Shown here: piece by piece, positions 49,915 through 59,132 of the stretch
How positions within the stretch are numbered: the first letter of the stretch is position 1
Layout: every line of letters begins with the position of its first letter
DNA from: Maridesulfovibrio sp.
GTDB taxonomy: Bacteria > Desulfobacterota > Desulfovibrionia > Desulfovibrionales > Desulfovibrionaceae
NCBI RefSeq assembly: GCF_963676065.1
Contig: NZ_OY780933.1
Location: 992,001 to 1,056,000, forward strand
Reading direction: 5' to 3'
DNA: 64,000 nt
Translations under genes and position numbers: made by a program
Notes under the pieces: model-generated
What the model was told of the DNA's origin: nothing
What the model saw: the letters and a program-made list of their open reading frames with translations, nothing else
Databases searched by the model: none

Positions 49915-50940
49915 TTAAGAAATATGTTTCCACTCCAAAGGAGTACCCTTTTTGAGGTCTTTTTGAGCTTTTTGGCCCAAGACTTCAGAGTAATAACGGG
50001 TATGCAAACCATTAGCCGGCCTGACTGACCGAACGTTTTCCGGGGTGAATTTTTCTCCTCTGGCTATGTCTTCGGCGACAAACAGGGAGCGTCTAAATAT
50101 TATGCTCTCTTTTTGCTTTTGAGTCAGGCTATACGAGATTGAGCCTATAGCCTTTTCCGTTACGCGGATGGAGTCGACGAGGTCTTTGAATTCGTGCGGT
50201 TCCAAGGAAAAGGACGAATCAGGACCTTCGTCAGCCCTTGAAAGGGTGAAATGTTTTTCAATGATTCGTGCTCCCATGGCTACCGCCGCAACTGAAACCG
50301 AGATTCCCATTGTATGGTCGGATAATCCTGACAGACAATTAAATGTCTGGGCCATGTGCGGAATCGTTGCGAGGTTCGTTTCTTCCGGGGGAGCGGGGTA
50401 GGCGGTGGTGCATTTCAGCAGAGCAATTTCAGGTGCCCCTGCATTCTTCAAAGTCGTCACCGCTTCTTCAATTTCAGAAAGGGTGCCCATTCCGGTTGAG
50501 ACGAGAACCGGCTTCCCCGTGCTTCCGATTTTTTCGAGCAGGGGAATATCAACTAATTCACAGGACGCGACTTTATAAAGAGGGACGTTCAGTGTTTCAA
50601 GAAAGTCAACAGCACTTGCGTCAAAGGGGGATGAAAAGAATATGAGTCCTAATTCTTCAGCATAATCTTTGAGTTCTGCATGCCATTCCCACGGCGTATA
50701 AGCCTCTTTGTATAAGTCATGGAGGGTCATTCCTTCCCAGATGGTTCCCTTGATCTGGAAATACTCGTTGTTGCAGTCCAGAGTCAGGGTGTCGGCTGTA
50801 TAGGTCTGTAGTTTTATGGCATCAGCCCCGGCTTCTTTAGCTGCCTTTATAATATCCAGAGCCCGCTGTTTATCCTGATTATGGTTTGCAGAAAGCTCCG
50901 CGATGATCAAAACTTTTCCTAAATTTTTAAAACTGAACAT
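49915..50940 (-). CDS. pseI: Pseudaminic acid synthase PseI (NeuB family)
   Basis: A 341-residue aldolase that condenses phosphoenolpyruvate with 2,4-diacetamido-2,4,6-trideoxy-altropyranose to pseudaminic acid. The TIM barrel begins VLIIAELSANHNQDKQRA (11-28), with KLQTYTADTLTLD and SSPFDASAVDFLE of the PEP site. The C-terminal SAF (antifreeze-like) domain is FRRSLFVAEDIARGEKFTPE. The PseI-type rather than NeuB-type call rests on the neighbours pseB, C, F and G and on the WEGMTLHDLYKEAYTPWEW segment. GGAG precedes the ATG. Confidence 0.92.
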   Translation of the reverse strand: MFSFKNLGKVLIIAELSANHNQDKQRALDIIKAAKEAGADAIKLQTYTADTLTLDCNNEYFQIKGTIWEGMTLHDLYKEAYTPWEWHAELKDYAEELGLIFFSSPFDASAVDFLETLNVPLYKVASCELVDIPLLEKIGSTGKPVLVSTGMGTLSEIEEAVTTLKNAGAPEIALLKCTTAYPAPPEETNLATIPHMAQTFNCLSGLSDHTMGISVSVAAVAMGARIIEKHFTLSRADEGPDSSFSLEPHEFKDLVDSIRVTEKAIGSISYSLTQKQKESIIFRRSLFVAEDIARGEKFTPENVRSVRPANGLHTRYYSEVLGQKAQKDLKKGTPLEWKHIS

Positions 50941-50955
50941 ATGATCTCCGATTAT

Positions 50956-51690
50956 TTATATGCCTTGAGCGGCCATTTCTTGCCAACTCAGCCATGATGT
51001 CGATTTTTCAATCAGTTCGGCTGTTGCCTGCGGACCTATGTTGAACAAGGCATCTGCAATGGAAAGGTGCGATATGAACTCCTGCGTATTGGACTGGGCG
51101 TATTGTCCTGGTTCATACTTGAGAAAAAAAGGAATTATGTCTGTTTTGTCCACAAAGTGATCCTCTTGCATATAGCTGAAAGAACCATATGCACTTAGAT
51201 ATTCCGTAGCATTTGTTGCTTTTAACAGATTAATTACTCGTTCGCTGCGGCGTCCATCAACGGTGAGGCTGGAAGAGTTTATGAATCTGGGCTCCCATCC
51301 TAGGTATTTGCTGACTTCTTTAATGAAAAAGATGTTTATCTCGGCGAGTGAGCCTTCCTGTTCCAGAGTCCTGCTGATGATTTCAAATACGGGTTTGAAG
51401 TAAGTGCTTTTCCCGTAATTCTGTTGGATTCTTTTGGCTGTTTTCACCCGCCAGTTTGTATCGTCAAAGGGGGACACCTCATTAATTTTTTTCTGGAAGG
51501 CCTCTTTTTTCTTAACCGTGACTGTATACCAGCCGGGGGTGTCAAAGTCGATCAGTAGCTTGTTGCGCTGGTGATGGCTTTGTATGGAGAATTGAAAATC
51601 ATCCAAAAAAATAAATAAATCTGATGACTGAATGAGGGCAAAAAAGCCTTGCCATGGCAAAAATGCCGGTTGCATCATAGCTACTTTCAT
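50956..51690 (-). CDS. WbqC-family protein
   Basis: A 244-residue cytoplasmic protein. MQPAFLPWQGFFALIQSSD (6-24) and LDDFQFSIQSHHQRNKLL are the recognisable WbqC-family segments; the family is found in O-antigen and flagellin glycan clusters. Its activity is not established as far as I know; a role in acyl or amino group transfer on sugars has been guessed from context. It overlaps pseG by 4 bases and precedes pseI by 15. Confidence 0.82.
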   Translation of the reverse strand: MKVAMMQPAFLPWQGFFALIQSSDLFIFLDDFQFSIQSHHQRNKLLIDFDTPGWYTVTVKKKEAFQKKINEVSPFDDTNWRVKTAKRIQQNYGKSTYFKPVFEIISRTLEQEGSLAEINIFFIKEVSKYLGWEPRFINSSSLTVDGRRSERVINLLKATNATEYLSAYGSFSYMQEDHFVDKTDIIPFFLKYEPGQYAQSNTQEFISHLSIADALFNIGPQATAELIEKSTSWLSWQEMAAQGI

Positions 51691-52775
51691 ATATTGTCCT
51701 TTGGTGAAGGCACGGGACTGTTCAAAAAATCTACAATTCTTGCTGTTCCAAGCCCGTCGACAATTCGGGATGCTTTATCGATTAAAGCCTGCCGCAAATT
51801 ATCGTCTCCGATGAGATTGTTAACGGCCTCAAAAATTCTTTCTTCTGACTCATCGTTCAGCTCTGCTGTATTGATTGCTGCCCCGTAATTGGCCAGCTCA
51901 TTTGAAAAAGCGGATTGGTTTTCAGCAGTGACAGCAATTACCAGCGGTCTGGCAAGAGCGCATACTTCCAGACATGTTGAACCACCTGCACTTATAACTA
52001 AATCCTGTGCCGTAATAAGTTCAGCCATGTTTTGTACGTTGGAAAGCAGGTTGATCATTTGCTTTGACTGTTTTCCAAAATCATCCAGCGAATTTTTATG
52101 CGGGTTGGCCGGTCCGGCAACGACTGTGATATCCAGCTTTTCTTCAATTTTATCCAGCGCTTTGAGAGCTGTAAGTGAGACATTCTCCGCATCAGCTCCG
52201 CCCATTGTGATGAGAACCTTTCTTACGCCGGTCACAGTTCTATTCTTATCCTGCCCAGTTGATCTGAATTCCTTGCGTAGCAAAGCATACTCCGGCCCTG
52301 TCAGCAGTGCTGTTTTCCGGTCTACGGGGTAGTCAAATAACTCAGCTCCCGGATCGGGATTAAGTATAGCTGCTGCGAAATATTTCTCGTGGTGGCAATA
52401 GTCGTCAATTACCAGCAGATTCTGGAATGACTCCATTACCCTGCGCTGATACTCGTGATCGAGGAAGTAACCGTCTAAAACGATCCAGCTTCCCTCAGGT
52501 GCCGTGGCTGTCTGCTCAAGTAGGGTTGTCAGGTCGATGGAAGATTCCGGGTATGAGGCCTCAAGCTCAACCATGTCTACTGCAAAACTTTTGATCCTTT
52601 CCTTGATGGGATCGCCTTCGATTTTACCGACGAGTACGGCTTTCCCCCCCCTACCAATCCATTCATCAGCTAAGGCAAGGCAGCGCATAACATGGCCGAT
52701 GCCGATCCTAGGATCGGCATCGGCTCTGATTATCAGCTCTTTGTCTTTTAGTGAGGCTGTCGTCGGCGCAAACAC
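51687..52775 (-). CDS. pseG: UDP-2,4-diacetamido-2,4,6-trideoxy-altropyranose hydrolase PseG
   Basis: A 362-residue GT-B-fold hydrolase that removes UDP before condensation by PseI. The N-terminal motif RADADPRIGIGHVMRCLALA (17-36) contains the catalytic His of GHVMRC. The C-terminal nucleotide site is DLVISAGGSTCLEVCALARP. The length is at the usual upper range and there is no fused PseH domain. The start codon shares bases with the pseF stop (52775), so translation is coupled. Confidence 0.92.
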   Translation of the reverse strand: MFAPTTASLKDKELIIRADADPRIGIGHVMRCLALADEWIGRGGKAVLVGKIEGDPIKERIKSFAVDMVELEASYPESSIDLTTLLEQTATAPEGSWIVLDGYFLDHEYQRRVMESFQNLLVIDDYCHHEKYFAAAILNPDPGAELFDYPVDRKTALLTGPEYALLRKEFRSTGQDKNRTVTGVRKVLITMGGADAENVSLTALKALDKIEEKLDITVVAGPANPHKNSLDDFGKQSKQMINLLSNVQNMAELITAQDLVISAGGSTCLEVCALARPLVIAVTAENQSAFSNELANYGAAINTAELNDESEERIFEAVNNLIGDDNLRQALIDKASRIVDGLGTARIVDFLNSPVPSPKDNI

Positions 52776-53530
52776 TATTCCATCTCTTCAGCTAGCGACT
52801 TGGCTAGCCCTTCATTGCGGTTGATGTGTGAATTTACGGCTGTTATTTCGGGATTATTCCTGATCATGTTGACCGCATCCATCATGCGGAAATCCTGTTT
52901 TACAGGCAGAAGCCGTTCTATGATTGCTTTGACCGCTTCAAAATCTTCCGCATTATCCACTGTCCATCGTAGGGATGAATAGTCGGTGCCGTTAAGCCAT
53001 GACCCTATTTTGAACATCTCCGGATGGTCGCAGACAAACAGGGTTACATGTTCGCGATGTGAGGGACGTTCAGCCTTTGCATGAGCTTCTTCCAAAGTTT
53101 TGAAGCTAAGGATCTCTGCATCAAGACCATCCGGCAGAGTCGGTTCTTCGCAATTGGAGGCAAAGTCGAATTTCCCGTTGAAATAAAAGTCTGCCAACTG
53201 GTCCAGAAGGTCCGGGTCAATCAACGGACAGTCTCCGGTCAAGCGCATGATGTGCTCACCACCATATTGCTTTGCCGCCTGATAGAACCTGCCTAAAACA
53301 TCGTCTTCCGAACCTCTGAATACTTTCACCCCTAATTCTCTGCCCAGCTTTTCAGTAGGGTCATCCTCAGGGTTATCGGTAGTGGCAAGAACAACGGAAT
53401 CAACGCACTCTGCAGCCAACGTCCTTTCGATCATCAGTTGCAGAAGCGGTTTTCCCATGACTTCCATGAGTATCTTTCCGGGCAGGCGGGAAGATGTCAT
53501 TCGGGCTTGTATGATGGCCGTAACTTTCAT
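52775..53530 (-). CDS. pseF: CMP-pseudaminic acid synthetase-type cytidylyltransferase PseF
   Basis: A 251-residue nucleotidyltransferase. The N-terminal motif TAIIQARMTSSRLPGKILME (4-23) is the CTP-binding signature of this subfamily (spsF/PseF type), with LTGDCPLIDPDLLDQL as the metal-binding segment. It activates the free nonulosonic acid as CMP-sugar. It lies 12 bases downstream of the class III aminotransferase gene. It belongs to the SpsF-like branch, so CMP-activation of pseudaminic acid is inferred from context. Confidence 0.85.
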   Translation of the reverse strand: MKVTAIIQARMTSSRLPGKILMEVMGKPLLQLMIERTLAAECVDSVVLATTDNPEDDPTEKLGRELGVKVFRGSEDDVLGRFYQAAKQYGGEHIMRLTGDCPLIDPDLLDQLADFYFNGKFDFASNCEEPTLPDGLDAEILSFKTLEEAHAKAERPSHREHVTLFVCDHPEMFKIGSWLNGTDYSSLRWTVDNAEDFEAVKAIIERLLPVKQDFRMMDAVNMIRNNPEITAVNSHINRNEGLAKSLAEEME

Positions 53531-53542
53531 TACAGGTCTCCG

Positions 53543-54868
53543 TTACGAGAGTCTTTTGAAACCGGCCACAGAGGGATTGCCTTTCAATCGGGAGGTAACG
53601 TCACCCTTGTCCATGGCTTCTCTAATTAGCTTGAAACCTGAATCACAGGCTTCAAGATATGTATCAATATGTTCCTGAGTATGGGTGTGCATGATATAGC
53701 AGAGGTTTGAGGCCAGAAAACCTTTATCAAGCATGTGTTGGATGAATAAAGCTTTCAACGAGAGGAAGTCCGGATGTTCAATTGAAAAGTGGCTCATGGC
53801 TTCCATGCCGCCGACATGTAAGTCGAAACCGTATTTGTCTCCCAGCTTTTTCCAGCCCTGCATTACTTGGGTACCCATTGATACAAGATGGTCGGCAACA
53901 TTTTCTCTTTTGTGTTTTCTGATTGTGGCCAGAGCTGCTGCGGGGCCGATTCTTTCAGTCCAGTTGGTGGAACTGATGAAGGTCTTCTGCGCAGCCTGCA
54001 TGACTGATTCACGGCCGATAACAGCAGAAATGGCGTATCCGTTGCCAAGAGCTTTGGAGAAGACTGCCATGTCTGGCGAAACCTTGTGTTTCACTAGATG
54101 CGCTCCTCCTGTGGTGTAGCGGAATCCTGCGGAAATTTCGTCCATGATCAGGACGGCACCTTCTTCGTCAGCTATTTTCCTGACCGCTTCGATAAAACCC
54201 GGTTCAGGGTCGCAGCTGCGCAGGGGTTCCATGACGATAACGCCGAGTTTGCCTTTGTTCTTGGCTACAATCTCTTCAAGTTCTTCGATTTTGTTATAGC
54301 AGAACGGGTATGAACTTCCGGTAAGGCCTTTGGGGACACCCGCAGGGTTGAGTCCTGAAATAAGATGTTCGCCCAAAGCGTTTTCTGTGCCGAGGTTGGC
54401 TGCCAGATACCAATCATGCCAGCCGTGGTAACCACAGAAAGCAACAACGTCTTTTCCTGAGGATGCTCTGGCAATCCTTACAGCCATGGCCATTGCTTCG
54501 CCTCCCGAGCGGGAGTAGCGGACCATATCTGCCCAAGGGTGCAGGTCGCATAGCTTTTCGGCAAGTTCCACTTCTTCGTAACAGTTCAATGAAGATGCAA
54601 CACCGTTCGCAATGGCTGATTTGACGGCGTCATCAACTTCCTGATCAGCATATCCGAGAACACAGGCTCCGATTCCGGCAATGCTCATGTCCAGATATTC
54701 GTTATTGTCAAGATCCCATACTTTAGCACCTTCGGATTTGCTGTAGTATGCGGGCCAGACGTTCAAGGAAAACATGTCCGGTCGCTTCGAAAGAAGCTGA
54801 CACATGCCGGGAATTTTGTTTATTGCCTTTTTTTGAGCTGAAAGAGATTCTGATAGTTTGTTATTCAT
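53543..54868 (-). CDS. Class III PLP aminotransferase (glutamate-semialdehyde aminomutase-like)
   Basis: A 441-residue enzyme. The PLP lysine is in AVFSKALGNGYAISAVIG, and the PLP-stacking segment is SRSGGEAMAMAVRIAR with VLIMDEISAGFRY. It resembles HemL-type enzymes but sits between pseF and an aldo/keto reductase, so a sugar or a small acyl-amine substrate is more likely than tetrapyrrole synthesis. Such genes recur in flagellin-glycan clusters. The gap of 91 bases upstream is the largest between the pse genes. Confidence 0.8.
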   Translation of the reverse strand: MNNKLSESLSAQKKAINKIPGMCQLLSKRPDMFSLNVWPAYYSKSEGAKVWDLDNNEYLDMSIAGIGACVLGYADQEVDDAVKSAIANGVASSLNCYEEVELAEKLCDLHPWADMVRYSRSGGEAMAMAVRIARASSGKDVVAFCGYHGWHDWYLAANLGTENALGEHLISGLNPAGVPKGLTGSSYPFCYNKIEELEEIVAKNKGKLGVIVMEPLRSCDPEPGFIEAVRKIADEEGAVLIMDEISAGFRYTTGGAHLVKHKVSPDMAVFSKALGNGYAISAVIGRESVMQAAQKTFISSTNWTERIGPAAALATIRKHKRENVADHLVSMGTQVMQGWKKLGDKYGFDLHVGGMEAMSHFSIEHPDFLSLKALFIQHMLDKGFLASNLCYIMHTHTQEHIDTYLEACDSGFKLIREAMDKGDVTSRLKGNPSVAGFKRLS

Positions 54869-54959
54869 GATTACATTCCTAAAACCGCTGTGTGGCGGGT
54901 CGTTAATTGGAAAATTTATGATATTTACTCAAATATTTAGACGGTTAACCCCGGGGTAA

Positions 54960-55862
54960 TCAAGTCCCCCATAAAACCGGGTTAAGAATTTTTTCGGGAA
55001 CGGTTGAAAAAGTCCTTTTTATCTTTCCAACCAGTTCCTCCGTAAATTCACAATTAAAATGGGCGATATTTTCATTCATCTGTTCCGGAAGCTCCGCTCC
55101 AGTGAGAATTTTAGCCTGCGGGTAAGCTTTTGCTGCATATCCAAGGGCCAGTTCCTGAATGGAAAGCCCGGATTCTCTGACTAGTCCGTCCAATTTTTCA
55201 AGGTATGGAGCAGCAAAACTCATGTATTTAGGAAGGGTTGTCTCATCCATGAACATCAATCCCTGCAAAAAAACACTGCGAACGTAAATGGTCTTTCCGC
55301 TATCGATAGCTTTTTCAAATACCCCTGAATTTTCAAAACGGCGGTCAAAAATATTTGAAGGCAGCTGAATTAGTTCTATCCCGTTAGTTTCTACGGCGCG
55401 AACTGCGTCTTCCGGAGAATAGACGGAAACACCGATTTTTTGTGCAAGTCCGCGCGCGCGTAGTTCTTCTGTCTGTTCCTTAAGCCCCTTATCCCAAATT
55501 TCCAGATAATCCGCTTTATGGAACATATAGCCGTATATGGATTCCATGTTCAGATTTTCCAGAGTCTGGTTCATAGCGCTGAGCAGACTTCCCGGTTCAG
55601 TAAAGGAAAGCTCGGGGCTGGGTTTGCTGATGACTTTGGCTTTAGCGGTAAGCCCTAGATTCTTCAGGCTTTTGCCGAGCACAATTTCACTCTCTCCGTA
55701 TGCCTGAGCGGTATCAAATTCACATCCACTATTCTGCCATGCGGCTTCGACAATAGCATCGGCCATTTTTTGGTCCGGCTGACCTGCATCGTTGGCTATG
55801 CCGTATGACATTCCGAGTTGTGCTGTCCCCAGTACCAAGCGGGAAAGATCATTTTTCGACAT
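54960..55862 (-). CDS. Aldo/keto reductase
   Basis: A 300-residue TIM-barrel NADPH reductase. The catalytic Asp-Tyr pair is in EFDTAQAYGESEIVLGKSLK (about 49-68), with the Lys in VISKPSPE and the His in YMFHKADY. The barrel ends with GYAAKAYPQAKILTGAELPE. Its start abuts the pseC stop at 55863. It may reduce a keto-intermediate of the sugar or side chain. Such reductases recur in nonulosonate clusters, usually beside a class III aminotransferase. Confidence 0.85.
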   Translation of the reverse strand: MSKNDLSRLVLGTAQLGMSYGIANDAGQPDQKMADAIVEAAWQNSGCEFDTAQAYGESEIVLGKSLKNLGLTAKAKVISKPSPELSFTEPGSLLSAMNQTLENLNMESIYGYMFHKADYLEIWDKGLKEQTEELRARGLAQKIGVSVYSPEDAVRAVETNGIELIQLPSNIFDRRFENSGVFEKAIDSGKTIYVRSVFLQGLMFMDETTLPKYMSFAAPYLEKLDGLVRESGLSIQELALGYAAKAYPQAKILTGAELPEQMNENIAHFNCEFTEELVGKIKRTFSTVPEKILNPVLWGT

Positions 55863-57017
55863 TTATCTAACACTCACTTCAGTAAGGGCTGCTTTAACCG
55901 TTTCAACAACTCTCATTACATCTTCATTTTTCATGAGCGGGAACATGGGTAGTGAGATTAGCCCGTCATATGCATTTTCCGCTACAGGGCATAAACCCTC
56001 GTGAGTTCCGAAGGTTTCTTTGTAGTAAGGATGCAGATGAACCGGTATATAGTGGACCTGTACTCCGAGACCGTGTTCGCGCAGGTAGTCGAAAACAGCT
56101 TTACGCTTGTCGCTGCGGTTTTCTCCTTCCAGATTGATCACGTAAAGATGGTAAGCATGCTTCGCAGCCTTCAATTTGCCGAGGGGGCTGAGTCCGTCCA
56201 GTACGGCAAATTCTTTATCGTACATAGCGGCAATTTCGCGTCTTCTGGCAACCCATTCAGGCAGTCTGGAAAGCTGGCTCAGGCCCAGTGCGCACTGAAA
56301 GTCAGTGATGCGATAGTTGAAGCCGAGGTCCTGCATTTCGTAGAACCAGCCATCGCGCTGTCTGAAATCTGCGGTGATGCCGTGGTTTCTGAATATACGC
56401 ATGCGTCTGTCGTATTCGGAGTTGTCTGTCACCGCCATGCCGCCTTCACCGGTGGTCATGTGCTTGACCGGATGAAAGCTGTACAGGGTGATATCGGCTA
56501 GTGATCCGACTTTTTCCCCGTTCAGACTTCCACCAATGGAGTGGCATCCGTCTGCAGCAAGGAAAAGTCCGTGCTTATCAGCTATCCGCCTAAGGGCGGC
56601 GTAGTCGCAGGGCTGGCCAGCGTAGTCCACCGCTATGATCCCTTTGGTCTCGGGCGTAATCTTCTTTTCCACTTCAGCAGGATCAATGAGCAGGGTCTCA
56701 GGATCAACATCTGCGAAAACAGGGGTTGCGCCCATATAAGCAACACAGTTGGCAGAGGCCGCAAAAGTCATTGGCGGAACAATTACCTCATCACCCTTTT
56801 GGAGATCAAAAGCGTACATAGCACAGTGCAGAGCGGCTGTTCCGCTGTTGACGGCTACGCCATGAGCAGCACCGGACATTCTGGCGACGGCTTGCTCGAA
56901 TTCAGCTACCTTGGGACCGGTTGTCAGCCAGCCAGAGGTCAGGGCGTCAGTAACGGCCTTTAGATCCTGTTCGTCAATAGACTGCCGGCCATAGGGAATA
57001 TTTTTGGGGGTGCCCAT
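55863..57017 (-). CDS. pseC: UDP-4-amino-4,6-dideoxy-N-acetyl-altrosamine transaminase PseC
   Basis: A 384-residue PLP aminotransferase of the DegT family. PLP lysine in LYSFHPVKHMTTGEGGMAV, with the YSFHPVKHMTTGEGG form that marks PseC, and VAVNSGTAALHCAMYAFD in the N-terminal half. It aminates the 4-keto group made by PseB. It lies 10 bases downstream of pseB. Confidence 0.93.
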   Translation of the reverse strand: MGTPKNIPYGRQSIDEQDLKAVTDALTSGWLTTGPKVAEFEQAVARMSGAAHGVAVNSGTAALHCAMYAFDLQKGDEVIVPPMTFAASANCVAYMGATPVFADVDPETLLIDPAEVEKKITPETKGIIAVDYAGQPCDYAALRRIADKHGLFLAADGCHSIGGSLNGEKVGSLADITLYSFHPVKHMTTGEGGMAVTDNSEYDRRMRIFRNHGITADFRQRDGWFYEMQDLGFNYRITDFQCALGLSQLSRLPEWVARRREIAAMYDKEFAVLDGLSPLGKLKAAKHAYHLYVINLEGENRSDKRKAVFDYLREHGLGVQVHYIPVHLHPYYKETFGTHEGLCPVAENAYDGLISLPMFPLMKNEDVMRVVETVKAALTEVSVR

Positions 57018-57027
57018 TTAAGTATGC

Positions 57028-58020
57028 CTATTTGTCTATCTTAAGTGTTGAAACCATTTCGACTAAACCATTTTCATCAACCCAATCCACATTGCTGTCG
57101 GAAGTGTATTGAAATCCCTCTGCTACCGGAGTTCCACCGATCATTTCAGCATGCGGAGCCATGAACTGGGAGTCCGGTTTAATCACGTAATAACCGTCAA
57201 ACTCAGCAGTATTGCGGGCATCGTCTGCGGAGATCATCATCTCATGGAGTTTTTCACCTGGACGGATACCAATAACTTTTTGCTCACAATCCGGGCCCAT
57301 AGCTTTGGCAAGATCAGTAATTTTCATACTCGGAATTTTTTGTACGAAAATTTCGCCACCGATCATTTTTTCAAAACCGTCCAGAACGAATTGCACTGCA
57401 TCTTCAAGAGTGGTCCAGAAACGTGTCATGCGCGGATCGGTGATGGTTAGGGTGCCGGTTGCTTTTTGTTTCAGGAACAGGGGAATAACACTGCCTCGGC
57501 TGCCAACAACATTGCCGTAGCGGACAACACTGAATTTGGTGTCCCCGGAAGCGGCATAAAGGTTACCGGCTACAAAGAGCTTGTCGGAGCAGAGCTTGGT
57601 AGCACCGTATAGGTTGACCGGGCTGACTGCTTTGTCCGTACTGAGCGCGATTACTTTTTTTACACCGACATCAATGGCGGTGTTGATGAGGTTCTGGGCA
57701 CCGATAATGTTTGTCTTAATAGCTTCAAAAGGATTGTACTCGGAAGCGGGAACCTGTTTCATCGCTGCCGCGTGAATCACGTAGTCAACGTCTCGGAAAG
57801 CACGGTAAAGTCTTTCCTTGTCGCGTACATCACCGATAAAATACCGCATACAGGGGAATTCTGTGTCGGAAAATTTGCGTGACATTTCGTATTGTTTGAA
57901 TTCATCACGGCTGTATATGATCAGTCTTTTCGGAGAGTATTTTTCCAATATCATCTTTGTGCATTTGTGCCCGAAAGAACCTGTACCGCCGGTGATCAGA
58001 ATACTTTTTCCATTAAACAT
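57028..58020 (-). CDS. pseB: UDP-N-acetylglucosamine 4,6-dehydratase (inverting) PseB
   Basis: A 330-residue SDR. NAD motif ITGGTGSFGHKCTKM (9-23); the segments RDEFKQYEMS and AAAMKQVPASEYNPFEA are typical of PseB, and the catalytic Tyr-Lys pair is in VNLYGATKL. It dehydrates UDP-GlcNAc to the 4-keto-L-idose-type sugar, the first step of pseudaminic acid synthesis. The first gene of the pse run; 68 bases separate it from the upstream sulfotransferase gene. Confidence 0.94.
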   Translation of the reverse strand: MFNGKSILITGGTGSFGHKCTKMILEKYSPKRLIIYSRDEFKQYEMSRKFSDTEFPCMRYFIGDVRDKERLYRAFRDVDYVIHAAAMKQVPASEYNPFEAIKTNIIGAQNLINTAIDVGVKKVIALSTDKAVSPVNLYGATKLCSDKLFVAGNLYAASGDTKFSVVRYGNVVGSRGSVIPLFLKQKATGTLTITDPRMTRFWTTLEDAVQFVLDGFEKMIGGEIFVQKIPSMKITDLAKAMGPDCEQKVIGIRPGEKLHEMMISADDARNTAEFDGYYVIKPDSQFMAPHAEMIGGTPVAEGFQYTSDSNVDWVDENGLVEMVSTLKIDK

Positions 58021-58088
58021 TATATTTTCCTCTAGGAATAGGAATTTGAAGGTTAATTTTAGGTAAGGACCTAGTTAAAGATGTAAAA

Positions 58089-59132
58089 TTAATAATAGCC
58101 ATATTTTTTCAGATTCAGTCCGAGCCGATTGTCAAGTTCTTTATTTGAGGAACTGTGCATCTCCATTATTTTTTCATGTACGTCCTGAGAGATGAAGTTA
58201 CCTCTCTTCTTGTCTATCAGATTAAAAATTTTAATGAAGTTACGCGCATTCAACCTATCGGAGAAGTTACGGATGCTGTTAAGTACTTTCCCTTCACCCA
58301 TTGAGTATGGCGGGAGAAGAGGCCAGAGTGGATTCTGTATCAGGACGGGTAAGCCGTTTCTCTGGTTGTTAGTCAGTCTGTTCAGGACCCGGAGAACTTT
58401 TAGGGCCGTCAGTGAATTGCTCTTATTCACTTTTTTGCGATGATTAACTTCCACTTTGGAAATATTCATGAATTTGTTAAATTCGCGGAAAAATGAATTT
58501 GGGTTTTCCCGGAGCATTTCGTATGGCAGAATCAGGATGTTTTCTTTAGGAAAAATTGCGCACAGTTGTTTATAAATATTCAGCCAGTTATAAGTTTTGA
58601 CTTCGATGTTGTACTTGGCATCGGGGTAGTATGCTCCAAAATTACCATTAGCATATCTTAAGAAATAGTTGAGCGAGGAGAAATGTCCGTTCACTAACGA
58701 CTGTTTATAAAGACTTTCTAGAAAGGATCCTTGTTGTCTAATGGTAAGAATAATTTTAGTGTTATCGCCGAAAACTTTTTTTAAGACCTGCATGGTGTTG
58801 GGTAGTTGTAGCAGGTTAGCGTAAACATTAAAGAAACCTTCATCGCTGATAATAAATTTTTTTGATTCCGGTACAGGCTTCCCTAATGCAGTGGAAACGT
58901 ATTCTATATATTCATCAAGATCCTGCGCTGAACTATCTAAAGCCGTGTAGTTTGTATACGCCAGATTACCTATATATTTTTTGTATCGTGAGGTCTCAAC
59001 AGCAGCTACGTCTTTTCCTAAATGCAAGGCTTCAGTAATGTATGGAAAATATTCTTCTTGCAGAAATGTGCTAGCTGTTTTAGGGGCGCCTATATGAATA
59101 AAGAATTCTTTTTCTTTTTTGTTGTCAGCCAT
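58089..59132 (-). CDS. Sulfotransferase-family protein
   Basis: A 347-residue protein. The PAPS 5'-loop is FFIHIGAPKTASTFLQEEY (10-28), and the 3'-phosphate motif is in KIILTIRQQGSFLESLYKQS, where Arg and Ser occupy the expected places. It overlaps the ABC transporter gene by 8 bases. A cytoplasmic sugar sulfotransferase that acts before the glycan is flipped is the simplest reading. PAPS could be made by CysC at 15018. Confidence 0.78.
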   Translation of the reverse strand: MADNKKEKEFFIHIGAPKTASTFLQEEYFPYITEALHLGKDVAAVETSRYKKYIGNLAYTNYTALDSSAQDLDEYIEYVSTALGKPVPESKKFIISDEGFFNVYANLLQLPNTMQVLKKVFGDNTKIILTIRQQGSFLESLYKQSLVNGHFSSLNYFLRYANGNFGAYYPDAKYNIEVKTYNWLNIYKQLCAIFPKENILILPYEMLRENPNSFFREFNKFMNISKVEVNHRKKVNKSNSLTALKVLRVLNRLTNNQRNGLPVLIQNPLWPLLPPYSMGEGKVLNSIRNFSDRLNARNFIKIFNLIDKKRGNFISQDVHEKIMEMHSSSNKELDNRLGLNLKKYGYY

